The notes under the pieces were generated by a model, which did no database searches, was not told the DNA's origin, and saw nothing but the letters and a program-made list of their open reading frames with translations. From Modestobacter sp. (GTDB lineage: Bacteria > Actinomycetota > Actinomycetes > Mycobacteriales > Geodermatophilaceae): a stretch of 6,696 bases of DNA. Position 1 is the stretch's first letter; every line of letters starts with the position of its first letter. The translations under genes were made by a program, and so were the position numbers. Of this stretch, positions 1 through 5,665 are shown in pieces. Location: assembly GCA_025965635.1 (NCBI GenBank), contig JAOPWO010000443.1, positions 1 through 6,696 of the forward strand, written 5' to 3'.

Positions 1-1
1 G

Positions 2-1249
2 ACCGCCGTCCGGGCGCTGGGGATCACCCGTCGCACCTCCTTCATGCTGTCCGGCGCCCAGCTCGGCATCACCGTCACCGGCCTGCTGGTCGGGTACGTG
101 GCCGAGCCGCTCATCGGGGAGTCGCTCGGCACGATGCTCGGCGGCGTCGGTGTCCCGACGGCGATCGGCGTCGGCGTCGGCGCGGTGCTGGCGCTGCTGT
201 TCTCCACCGTGGTGCAGATGCTGTTCGGGGAGCTGTTCCCCAAGAACCTCGCCATCGCCCGGCCCGAGCCCGTCGCCGACTGGCTGGCCCGGTCGACCGC
301 GATCTACCTGAGGTTCTTCGGCTGGCTCATCTGGGTCTTCGACCAGGCGTCGAACCTGCTGTTGCGCGCGCTGCGCATCCAGCCCGTGCACGACGTCGAG
401 CACTCGGCCACCGCCCGCGACCTCGAGCACATCGTCGAGGACTCCCGGGAGAGCGGGGACCTGCCGGTCGAGCTGTCCATGCTGCTCGACCGCGTCCTCG
501 ACTTCCCCCGGCGCAGCGTCGAACACGCGATGATCCCGCGCTCCCGGGTGGCCACGGTCGAGGACACCGACACCATCGGCCGCGTCCGCGCGCTCATGGC
601 CGACGGCCACTCCCGGTACCCGGTGCTGGCCGAGGACACCCAGGACGTCGTCGGAGTGGTCGCGCTGGCCGACATCCTCACCACGGCGGAACCGGACACC
701 GCGCCGGTCACCGTCATCGCCCGTCCGCCGCTGGTCGTCTCGCACCTGAGCGCGCTGCCCGACGTGCTCCGCGAGCTCGACGAGGCCGGCGACCAGCTCG
801 CCTGCGTGGTGGACGAGTACGGCGGCTTCACCGGCGTCATCACCCTCGAGGACCTCGCCGAGGAGCTGGTCGGGGAGATCACCGACGAGCACGACGACGC
901 CGCCGTTGCCGCCTACGTGCCGGTCGAGGGCGACGGGATCTGGGAGATGTCCGGCGACGTCCACGTCGACGAGGTCGAGCGGGCACTCGGCGTGGACCTG
1001 CCCCGCGGCGACTACGAGACCGTCGCCGGCCTCGTCATCGCGGCCTCCGGCGGCCTGCCCGAGGCGGGGACCGCGCTGCGGGTGGAGCTGCCGCCCGATC
1101 CGGCCGACCTCGTCCACGACGACGAGCCGTTGCCCCGGTTCCTGTGCGTCGAGGTCCTCGCCGTCGAGCGCCACGTCCCGTCCCGGGTGCGCCTCGAGCT
1201 GCCCCACGTCGCCGCTGCGACCGCGATCACCGAGGAGGCCTCCCGATGA
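2..1249 (+). CDS. CNNM/CorC (HlyC/CorC) family membrane transporter, 5' truncated
   Basis: The first 5' part of the gene lies outside the window. The frame is open from base 2, and the codons before the first visible ATG (44) already read as family sequence, so 44 is not the true start. The visible 415 residues (numbered from base 2) show the rest of the CNNM transmembrane domain with the S-GAQLGIT motif (about 17-24) and GELFPKN (76-82). A CBS pair follows at about 177-230 and 240-293, ending in the family signature VVDEYGGFTGVITLEDL. A C-terminal CorC_HlyC domain lies at about 305-390. Family knowledge: these are inner-membrane proteins linked to Mg2+ (and Co2+) efflux or homeostasis, such as CorC and S. 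aureus MpfA; the CBS pair binds adenine nucleotides and the old 'hemolysin' label is misleading. Its stop overlaps the start of a second CNNM protein (ATGA), so the two are probably co-translated. The ion transported is inferred. Confidence 0.93.
   Translation, partial: TAVRALGITRRTSFMLSGAQLGITVTGLLVGYVAEPLIGESLGTMLGGVGVPTAIGVGVGAVLALLFSTVVQMLFGELFPKNLAIARPEPVADWLARSTAIYLRFFGWLIWVFDQASNLLLRALRIQPVHDVEHSATARDLEHIVEDSRESGDLPVELSMLLDRVLDFPRRSVEHAMIPRSRVATVEDTDTIGRVRALMADGHSRYPVLAEDTQDVVGVVALADILTTAEPDTAPVTVIARPPLVVSHLSALPDVLRELDEAGDQLACVVDEYGGFTGVITLEDLAEELVGEITDEHDDAAVAAYVPVEGDGIWEMSGDVHVDEVERALGVDLPRGDYETVAGLVIAASGGLPEAGTALRVELPPDPADLVHDDEPLPRFLCVEVLAVERHVPSRVRLELPHVAAATAITEEASR
1233..1238 (+). 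promoter_or_regulatory. Strong Shine-Dalgarno for the second CNNM gene
   Basis: AGGAGG lies 7 nt before the ATG at 1246, inside the end of the upstream gene. It decides the start at 1246 over the in-frame ATG at 1144, which is 34 codons earlier, would overlap the first gene by over 100 bp and adds an arginine-rich, non-family N-terminus. The site sits inside the palindrome GGAGGCCTCC (1234-1243). Confidence 0.75.
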
Positions 1250-2271
1250 GCGACGACCCCGTCGTGGTGCTCGTCGCCACGGTCGCGATCGTGGCGCTGA
1301 GCGCGTTCTTCGTGGCGGTCGAGTTCGCGCTGATGTCGGCCAGACGGCACCGCCTGGAGGACGCCGCCGCGACCAGCCGGTCGGCCCGCGCCGCGCTGCG
1401 CAGCTCCGCGGAGCTGACGCTGCTGCTGGCCGGGTCGCAACTGGGCATCACCGTGTGCACGCTCGCGCTCGGTGCGGTCACCAAGCCCGCCGTGCACCAC
1501 TGGCTCACGCCGCTGTTCGAGACCTGGGGACTGCCGCTGGTCGCCGCCGACGTCGTGGGTTTCGTCCTCGCCCTCGTCGTCGTCACGTTCATCCACCTCG
1601 TGGTCGGTGAGATGGCCCCCAAGTCCTGGGCCATCGCGCACCCGGAGAGGTCGGCGACCCTGCTCGCGCTGCCGATGCGGGCGTTCATGTGGGTGTTCCG
1701 GCCGTTGCTCAAGGTGCTCAACTCCACGGCGAACGCCCTGGTCCGCAGGGCCGGGGTGGAGCCGTCCAACGAGCTCGCGGTCGGGCACACCCCCGACGCG
1801 CTCAGGCAGCTGGTCGAACACTCGGCGAACGTCGGCGCCCTGGACGCGAGCTACTCGGTGCAACTGGCCGGCGCCCTGGAGCTGGAGCGGCTCACCGTGC
1901 GTGATCTCCTGGCGCCGGGCGCCTCGCTGGTCGCCGTCCGCGCGGAGGCGACCGTCGGTGAGGTGCGTGCCGCCACGCGCCGTACCGGGCACCTGCGGAT
2001 CCTGCTCGGCGTCGGGGAGGGGTCCCCGGCCGGCGGTGTGGTGCACGTCCGGGACACGCTCACCTCCGCGGACGAGGTGGCAGCGGCCTCGTTCGCCCGC
2101 CCGGTCTTCACGCTGGACGCCGGCACCACCGTGCACGCGGCGCTGACGTCGATGCGTGAGACGCGCAACCACCTCGCCGTCGTCACCGAGGGCGGCGTCG
2201 TCACCGGCGTCGTCACGCTGGCCGACGTGCTGCGCCGGCTCTTCCCGCGGGTGGCCCCGGCGGCGAGCTGA
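1246..2271 (+). CDS. CNNM/CBS domain membrane protein (HlyC/CorC family), short form
   Basis: This 341-residue protein is the second member of a CNNM pair. The start ATG at 1246 overlaps the previous stop (ATGA) and has an AGGAGG ribosome site 7 nt upstream. A first hydrophobic segment spans about residues 5-30 and the CNNM domain runs to about 190, with LAGSQLGIT (61-69) and GEMAPKSWAIAHPE (121-134) plus further membrane helices around 95-120. Two CBS-like repeats follow (about 205-265, degenerate, and 275-330, with a clear VVTGVVTLADVL ending). Unlike its partner it stops right after the CBS pair and lacks the C-terminal CorC_HlyC domain. Such long-plus-short adjacent pairs are known in actinobacteria (Mtb Rv1842c/Rv1841c). 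They plausibly form a heterodimeric divalent-cation transporter; that assembly is inference. The family call is secure, the substrate is not. Confidence 0.92.
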   Translation: MSDDPVVVLVATVAIVALSAFFVAVEFALMSARRHRLEDAAATSRSARAALRSSAELTLLLAGSQLGITVCTLALGAVTKPAVHHWLTPLFETWGLPLVAADVVGFVLALVVVTFIHLVVGEMAPKSWAIAHPERSATLLALPMRAFMWVFRPLLKVLNSTANALVRRAGVEPSNELAVGHTPDALRQLVEHSANVGALDASYSVQLAGALELERLTVRDLLAPGASLVAVRAEATVGEVRAATRRTGHLRILLGVGEGSPAGGVVHVRDTLTSADEVAAASFARPVFTLDAGTTVHAALTSMRETRNHLAVVTEGGVVTGVVTLADVLRRLFPRVAPAAS

Positions 2272-2281
2272 CCGGGACGGT

Positions 2282-2309
2282 GGCGGGGCGGCCCGACGGA
2301 CGTCCCGCC
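2282..2309 (+). terminator. Candidate terminator hairpin after the CNNM operon
   Basis: GGCGGGGCG (2282-2290) can pair with CGTCCCGCC (2301-2309), giving a 9-bp stem with one G-U pair and a 10-nt loop. It starts 10 nt after the stop of the second CNNM gene. There is no U-tract, which is common for actinobacterial terminators but makes the call tentative. Confidence 0.45.
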
Positions 2310-2325
2310 GGGGCCCTCGGCGAAC

Positions 2326-2337
2326 TACCGTGCTGCC
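2326..2337 (+). promoter_or_regulatory. Candidate -10 element of a leaderless promoter
   Basis: TACCGT (2326-2331) fits the actinobacterial TANNNT -10 consensus and is followed by exactly 6 nt before the ATG at 2338. That is the spacing expected if transcription starts at the A of the start codon. No Shine-Dalgarno sequence is visible. I see no convincing -35. Confidence 0.5.
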
Positions 2338-2724
2338 ATGGGCGCTGTCCTCGCGGCTGTGGTGCTGATCGCGCTGCTCGCGTTCCTGGGCACCTGGGTG
2401 TGGCGGGTGCTGCTGACCCAGGGGCAGGTCCAGACCGCCGGCGGCGGCCCCCGGGTCCTGCCGCCCTGGGACCGTGCGCGGCAGGAGCGGGCGATCGCCG
2501 CCGCCCGCTGGACCACAGCGCACGACGAGGCCGACGGTCAGACCCGGGTGCTCCTGCGCCGCGCCTGCACCGGGCTCGACGGCCGCCCGGAGGTCCTCGA
2601 GGAGCGGGTGTTCGAGACCTTCCCGGCGCAGGACCCGCTCTGGGAGGCCCGGTTCACCGAGGCGATGTCACGGGCCCGCTTCCGCTGCCGCTACCTCAAC
2701 GCCGAGGAGGACCAGGGGCCCTGA
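2338..2724 (+). CDS. Hypothetical single-pass membrane protein
   Basis: I do not recognise a named family. The 128-residue product begins with a hydrophobic helix (about residues 4-24, rich in A, V and L and ending with WVWR) that looks like an uncleaved membrane anchor. A short Gly/Pro linker and a cytoplasmic-type soluble region of about 90 residues rich in Arg, Glu and Ala follow. Recognisable landmarks are PPWDRARQE (about 42-50), ARWTTAHDEADGQTRVLLRRA (split around 56-76) and a C-terminal RFRCRYLNAEE. The GC3-rich codon use and orderly amphipathic composition support a real gene. The start at 2338 is supported by a -10-like hexamer 6 nt upstream. It lies between a terminator-like hairpin and the SRPBCC gene, 34 bp from the latter, and appears to be transcribed on its own. 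Function unknown. Confidence 0.8.
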   Translation: MGAVLAAVVLIALLAFLGTWVWRVLLTQGQVQTAGGGPRVLPPWDRARQERAIAAARWTTAHDEADGQTRVLLRRACTGLDGRPEVLEERVFETFPAQDPLWEARFTEAMSRARFRCRYLNAEEDQGP

Positions 2725-2746
2725 CCGGCGCCCCCGGGCCGCCGGG

Positions 2747-2758
2747 CACCATGGGGGC
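2747..2758 (+). promoter_or_regulatory. Candidate -10 element of a leaderless promoter
   Basis: CACCAT (2747-2752) followed by 6 nt (GGGGGC) and ATG at 2759. It has the same geometry as at 2326, 3234 and 6106. The first base deviates from TANNNT. The ATG contained within the element (2751) is out of frame with the gene. Confidence 0.42.
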
Positions 2759-3205
2759 ATGGGTCAGGTCGTCGCCACAGCAGAGGGTGTCGTGCGCGCG
2801 CCCGCCGAACGGGTGCGTGCCGCGCTCGCCGACTACGACGGCACCCGTCGGCGGATGCTCACCGAGCAGTTCAGCGAGTACCGGGTCACCGACGGCGGTG
2901 ACGGCACGGTCGCCCGGGTGCACTGGAAGCTGGCCGCGACGACGAAGCGGGTGCGCGACCAGGACGTCGTCGTGACCGCCACCCCGGACGGGGGGCTGGT
3001 CGAGAGCGATGCGAACTCCAGCATGGTCACCACCTGGACGGTCCACCCGGCCGAGGCCGGGGTGAGCACCGTGCGGGTGCGCAGCAGCTGGGACGGCGCC
3101 ACCGGGATCGGCGGCTTCTTCGAGCGCACCTTCGCGCCGAAGGGGCTGCGCCGGATCCACGAGGGCCTGATCGGCCGGCTGGACGCCGAGCTCTCCGCGG
3201 GCTGA
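2759..3205 (+). CDS. SRPBCC family protein (polyketide cyclase/dehydrase-like)
   Basis: This 148-residue product has the length and pattern of a START/Bet v1-like SRPBCC protein. An opening beta strand (VVATAEGVVRAPAERV) leads to a helix with the typical 'alanine-aspartate-tyrosine' stretch (ALADY, about 24-28). Alternating polar/apolar strands follow (about 40-115), and a long C-terminal helix begins at the GFFERTFAPKGLRRI motif (about 122-136). Such proteins fold around a hydrophobic cavity and bind lipids, polyketides or other small hydrophobic ligands; the ligand cannot be predicted here. The start at 2759 gives the canonical N-terminus and has a -10-like hexamer 6 nt upstream; the longer open frame to 2474 overlaps the previous gene and is not family-like. 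No signal peptide or membrane segment. The family call is fairly sure, the role unknown. Confidence 0.85.
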   Translation: MGQVVATAEGVVRAPAERVRAALADYDGTRRRMLTEQFSEYRVTDGGDGTVARVHWKLAATTKRVRDQDVVVTATPDGGLVESDANSSMVTTWTVHPAEAGVSTVRVRSSWDGATGIGGFFERTFAPKGLRRIHEGLIGRLDAELSAG

Positions 3206-3233
3206 GCCACGGGCGCGGGAACCGATCGGCAGG

Positions 3234-3245
3234 GACCATGGGGGA
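3234..3245 (+). promoter_or_regulatory. Candidate -10 element of a leaderless promoter
   Basis: GACCAT (3234-3239), then 6 nt (GGGGGA), then the GTG start at 3246. The stretch ACCATGGGGG is identical to that before the SRPBCC gene. It supports the GTG start and a leaderless transcript. It is weaker than a consensus TANNNT. Confidence 0.4.
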
Positions 3246-4091
3246 GTGACCGCCGCGCCACCCGCCGTGGAGGGGATCTCCGCCCTCGCCGACCTGCTCG
3301 CCGGGGGCGGTGCCCTCGTGCTCTCCGGCGCCGGCATCTCCACCGACTCCGGCATCCCCGACTACCGGGGCGTCACCGGCTCGCTGCGCCGGCACACCCC
3401 GATGACGTACCAGACCTTCACCCGCGACCCGCGTGGCCGGCACCGCTACTGGGCGCGCAGCTTCGTCGGCTGGCGGCAGATCGCCGACGCCCGGCCCAAC
3501 CCCGGCCACCGCGCGGTCGCGGCGCTGCAGCAGGCCGGTGCGGTCGGCGAGGTGATCACCCAGAACGTCGACGGGCTGCACCAGGCAGGCGGCGCCCGCG
3601 ACGTCCTCGAACTGCACGGCGGGCTGGACCGCACGGTGTGCCTGGCCTGTGGCGATGTCGCCGACCGAGCCGAGCTCGACGTCCGGCTCCGGGAGGTCAA
3701 CCCCGGGTTCCGGCCGGAGGCGACCGACGAGGTCAACCCCGACGGCGACGTCGAGCTCCCCGAGGAGGCGCTCGACGGGTTCGTGATGGTCGGCTGCCTC
3801 GCCTGTGGCGGAGGACCGCTCAAGCCCGACGTGGTCTTCTTCGGTGAGACGGTTCCGCGGAACCGCGTGGACCGCTGCTTCGGCCTGGTCGACGAGGCGT
3901 CCTCGCTGGTGGTGCTGGGCTCCTCGCTGACCGTCATGAGCGGCTACCGCTTCGTCATCCGCGCGGCGAAGCGCGGCATCCCGGTCGCGATCGTCAACGC
4001 CGGCGCCACCCGTGGCGACCCGAAGGCCGACGTCCGGGTCGACGCCCCGCTGGGCGCGGTGCTCCCCGAGCTGGCCCGCCGGCTCGCATGA
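3246..4091 (+). CDS. Class II (SIRT4-like) sirtuin, NAD-dependent protein deacylase
   Basis: This 281-residue protein starts with GTG. All sirtuin landmarks are present: the NAD-binding GAGIST (28-33) and DYRG (39-42), TQNVDGLH (105-112), catalytic His124 in ELHGG, and four zinc-ligand cysteines in two C-x2-C pairs (132/135 and 184/187). KPDVVFFGE (193-201), GSSL (225-228) and the NAG nucleotide motif (251-253) follow. YWARSFVGW (68-76), the NP..PDGDVEL insert between the cysteine pairs (about 152-171) and SGYRF (232-236) are features of class II sirtuins. This group includes mitochondrial SIRT4, known for deacylase, lipoamidase and ADP-ribosyltransferase activities, rather than of CobB/SIRT5-type class III enzymes. 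It should remove acyl groups from lysines using NAD+, in the cytosol. Substrates cannot be told from sequence. It appears to be a single-gene unit followed by inverted repeats. Confidence 0.95.
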   Translation: MTAAPPAVEGISALADLLAGGGALVLSGAGISTDSGIPDYRGVTGSLRRHTPMTYQTFTRDPRGRHRYWARSFVGWRQIADARPNPGHRAVAALQQAGAVGEVITQNVDGLHQAGGARDVLELHGGLDRTVCLACGDVADRAELDVRLREVNPGFRPEATDEVNPDGDVELPEEALDGFVMVGCLACGGGPLKPDVVFFGETVPRNRVDRCFGLVDEASSLVVLGSSLTVMSGYRFVIRAAKRGIPVAIVNAGATRGDPKADVRVDAPLGAVLPELARRLA

Positions 4092-4138
4092 CCCGCGAGG
4101 TGGAGCGCACGGACGACGGATGCCGGAACGGCTGATGC

Positions 4139-4156
4139 GGCCGGTCGAGACCGGCC
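4139..4156 (+). terminator. Candidate terminator: perfect 8-bp inverted repeat
   Basis: GGCCGGTC (4139-4146) and GACCGGCC (4149-4156) are perfect inverted repeats separated by GA; in RNA the inner pair would open to a small loop. It lies 47 nt after the sirtuin stop. No U-tract follows. It may serve as the sirtuin terminator or be part of the adjacent palindromic block. Confidence 0.45.
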
Positions 4157-4178
4157 TGGCGAACGCGGGCCGGCCTGC

Positions 4179-4247
4179 GGGAGGGCCTCCCTCCTCCACC
4201 GCTCGCACGCTCGCGGCGGGACCCTGCAGGGAGGCCGCTGAAGCGGC
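4179..4247. repeat. Dense palindromic intergenic block (REP-like candidate)
   Basis: Within the 189-bp gap (4092-4280) several inverted repeats are nested. GGGAGG-G-CCTCCC lies at 4179-4191. A perfect 9-bp long-range pair is formed by GGCCTCCCT (4184-4192) and AGGGAGGCC (4228-4236). The palindrome CCCTGCAGGG lies at 4222-4231. The hairpin GCCGC-TGAA-GCGGC lies at 4234-4247. CTGCGGGAGG and CTGCAGGGAGG near the two ends are similar direct copies. No convincing ORF lies here. The organisation resembles a repetitive extragenic palindrome, but copy number in the genome cannot be seen from this window, so the class is an inference. Confidence 0.5.
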
Positions 4248-4266
4248 GCCGTCGCCCGGGCTGCCC

Positions 4267-4280
4267 CAGACTGGGCGGCG
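4267..4280 (+). promoter_or_regulatory. Weak -10-like element before the glycosylase-like gene
   Basis: CAGACT (4267-4272) lies 8 nt before the ATG at 4281, so a transcript would start on or within about two bases of the start codon. There is no recognisable ribosome site. The match is weaker and its spacing 2 nt longer than in the four better cases. Confidence 0.3.
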
Positions 4281-5195
4281 ATGCAGACCTTCCTCCCGGT
4301 CGCCGACTTCACCGAGTCCGCCCGCCTCCTGGACAACCCCCGGCTCGGCAAGCAGCGCGTGGAGTGCCTGCAGGTGCTGCGGGCCCTCGAGCTGCCCGAC
4401 TACGGCTGGGCGAACCACCCGGTCGTCACCATGTGGCGCGGGCACACGGCGGGGCTGGTCGTCTACTCCCTGGCGATGGTCCGGGTCTGGCGCGAGCGCG
4501 GCTTCGCCGACACCACCGAGACGCTGATCGCGGAGTTCGCGCCCGACGCCGCGACGCTCAGCCAGGCCGAGGCGGCCGCCGCCGGGCTGCTCCCGAGCTG
4601 GGTCGGCGATGAGGAGCTGCACCGCTCGCACCGCTCCAACCTGCAGGCCAAGGACCCGGAGTTCTCCCGGTCCCGGTTCCCCCCCGACCCCGACGACCTG
4701 CCCTACACGTGGCCGGGCCCCGACGACGTCCCCGCCGTGGCACCGCCGGAGGGGGTACCGGTGTGGGTGGTGCGCCCGCGGGCGCACAACGAGCTCGGTG
4801 CCGCGCTGGCCACCGGGATCGTCGGGCTGGGCACCCAGTCGGGGATCGACGTCGACGCCACCGGCCTGGGTCCGACGGAGCTGCGGGTGCTGTCCAAGGA
4901 GCTGTCCGGCCGCCGACCGGCCAAGGACCTTCGGCAGCTCTCGGCGTTCCTCGACGAGATGGCGTCCGGCGACCTGGTCGGCCTGCCGGTGGAGCGCGGC
5001 GCCGGGCTGCTGCTGGGGGAGGTGGTCGGCTCCTACGCGTTCGCCGGGCGGGAGCTCCTGCCGCACCGCCGACCGGCCCGCTTCGACCGGGTGGTGCCCC
5101 GGTCGGCGGCCCGCCCACCGGCCACGCTGCAGGACCCCCGGGCGCTGTTCCAGGTGATCCTCGCCCCGGACGCCGTCCCGCCAGGCCTGCGCTGA
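4281..5195 (+). CDS. MSMEG_6728-family (pyrimidine-dimer glycosylase-like) protein with C-terminal PUA-like domain
   Basis: This 304-residue protein has two halves. Residues 1-145 match the MSMEG_6728 family, related to the pyrimidine-dimer DNA glycosylase/endonuclease V (Pyr_excise) fold. Landmarks are MQTFLP at the start, LDNPRLGKQRVECLQ (17-31), YGWANHP (41-47), MWRGH (51-55), RSHRSNLQAKDPEF (115-128) and DDLPYTWP (138-145). T4 endonuclease V uses the amine of Thr2 as nucleophile; here residue 2 is Gln, so dimer glycosylase chemistry is not assured. After a Pro/Asp/Val linker (146-160), residues 161-276 resemble the PUA-like N-terminal domain of Mrr-type restriction proteins: VWVVRPRAHNELG (161-173), GIVGLG (179-184), FLDEMASGDLVGLPV (223-237), LLLGEVVGSY (243-252) and HRRPARFDRVVPR (262-274). 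A role in recognising damaged or modified DNA follows from both halves but is inference. It is convergent with the thioesterase gene. Confidence 0.82.
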   Translation: MQTFLPVADFTESARLLDNPRLGKQRVECLQVLRALELPDYGWANHPVVTMWRGHTAGLVVYSLAMVRVWRERGFADTTETLIAEFAPDAATLSQAEAAAAGLLPSWVGDEELHRSHRSNLQAKDPEFSRSRFPPDPDDLPYTWPGPDDVPAVAPPEGVPVWVVRPRAHNELGAALATGIVGLGTQSGIDVDATGLGPTELRVLSKELSGRRPAKDLRQLSAFLDEMASGDLVGLPVERGAGLLLGEVVGSYAFAGRELLPHRRPARFDRVVPRSAARPPATLQDPRALFQVILAPDAVPPGLR

Positions 5196-5228
5196 CCTCC
5201 TCGACCGCCGCCCCCGCCTCCGCCTCCG

Positions 5229-5251
5229 CCGGGACGGCCACGCCGGCCCGG
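5229..5251. terminator. Candidate bidirectional terminator between convergent genes
   Basis: CCGGG-A-CGGC-CAC-GCCG-G-CCCGG can fold into a 9-bp stem with one A/G mismatch and a 3-nt loop. It sits in the 56-bp gap between the stop of the plus-strand gene (5195) and the stop of the minus-strand thioesterase (5252), where a shared terminator is expected. No U-tract on either side. Confidence 0.4.
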
Positions 5252-5665
5252 TCAGTCGCCCCCGGGAAGCGGCACGTTCTGCAGCCGCACCTGCCCGCGG
5301 GCGACGGTCCTGCCGTCGTCGGCCCGGGTCAGGGTGACCAGCCACAGCTGCAGCGTCTTCCCCTGCTGGACCGGCTCGGCGACGACGTCGATCCGGCCGC
5401 CGGTCATCGGCCGGAGGAAGTCGGTGCTGTTGTTGACCCCCACGGCGAACTGTCGGCGGTCGGTGACCGCGATGCTCGCGCCGATGCTGGCCGCGGACTC
5501 CACGACCGTGCAGTAGACGCCACCGTGCACGACGCCCCACGGCGTGTGGTGCTGCGGCCCGACGTCGATGTGCCCGGCGACCCGGGTGCCGGAGACCTCG
5601 GTCAGCTCCAGGCCCGTCGCGGCGACGAAGGCGCTCGCCCGGTGCAGGTCGACCGGCGACGTCAC
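5252..5665 (-). CDS. PaaI-type hotdog-fold acyl-CoA thioesterase
   Basis: This 137-residue protein starts with GTG at 5665, overlapping the VOC gene stop by four bases (GTGA). That position gives the normal hotdog length; longer open frames upstream are just the VOC gene's other frame. The core signature is HTPWGVVHGG (40-49) followed by the central helix YCTVVESAASIGAS (51-64). Glu56 sits at the position of the catalytic acid of the PaaI/4-hydroxybenzoyl-CoA (Arthrobacter) and YdiI-like thioesterases. VGVNNSTDFLRP (75-86) is the usual second strand motif. The family hydrolyses acyl- or aryl-CoA thioesters, working as a dimer or tetramer in the cytosol. Candidates include a menaquinone-pathway DHNA-CoA thioesterase or an aromatic-CoA scavenger, but no men or paa genes are in the window, so the substrate stays open. 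Translation is probably coupled to the VOC gene, as no strong ribosome site is visible. Confidence 0.9.
   Translation of the reverse strand: MTSPVDLHRASAFVAATGLELTEVSGTRVAGHIDVGPQHHTPWGVVHGGVYCTVVESAASIGASIAVTDRRQFAVGVNNSTDFLRPMTGGRIDVVAEPVQQGKTLQLWLVTLTRADDGRTVARGQVRLQNVPLPGGD

Noticed and set aside
1144..1245. 34-codon N-terminal extension of the second CNNM protein
   Set aside because: Arg/Pro-rich and unlike the family; the ATG at 1246 has an AGGAGG site and begins directly with the expected membrane helix.
1012..2523. 503-codon minus-strand open frame
   Set aside because: Antisense to the CNNM pair and the next gene, with low-complexity Arg/Gly/His-rich translation and no recognisable motif.
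2474..2758. Upstream extension of the SRPBCC open frame
   Set aside because: It overlaps the membrane-protein gene in another frame and is Arg/Ser/Pro-rich shadow sequence; the SRPBCC fold starts at 2759.
4088..4135. 15-codon ORF overlapping the sirtuin stop (ATGA)
   Set aside because: Too short, no ribosome site, and no reason beyond chance to think it is translated.
4139..4247. CRISPR array or att site
   Set aside because: The repeats are inverted and overlapping rather than regularly spaced direct repeats, and there is no integrase or tRNA nearby.
3246..5195. Sirtuin plus glycosylase-like gene as one NAD-dependent defence module
   Set aside because: Tempting because some defence systems use Sir2 domains, but this sirtuin is of the complete, SIRT4-like protein-deacylase type, and the two genes are separated by 189 bp of inverted repeats with an apparent separate start signal.
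3027..5540. 837-codon minus-strand open frame
   Set aside because: It runs antisense through the sirtuin and the glycosylase-like gene; its composition (Gly/Arg/Pro/His runs) is the typical shadow of GC-rich coding sequence and shows no domain.
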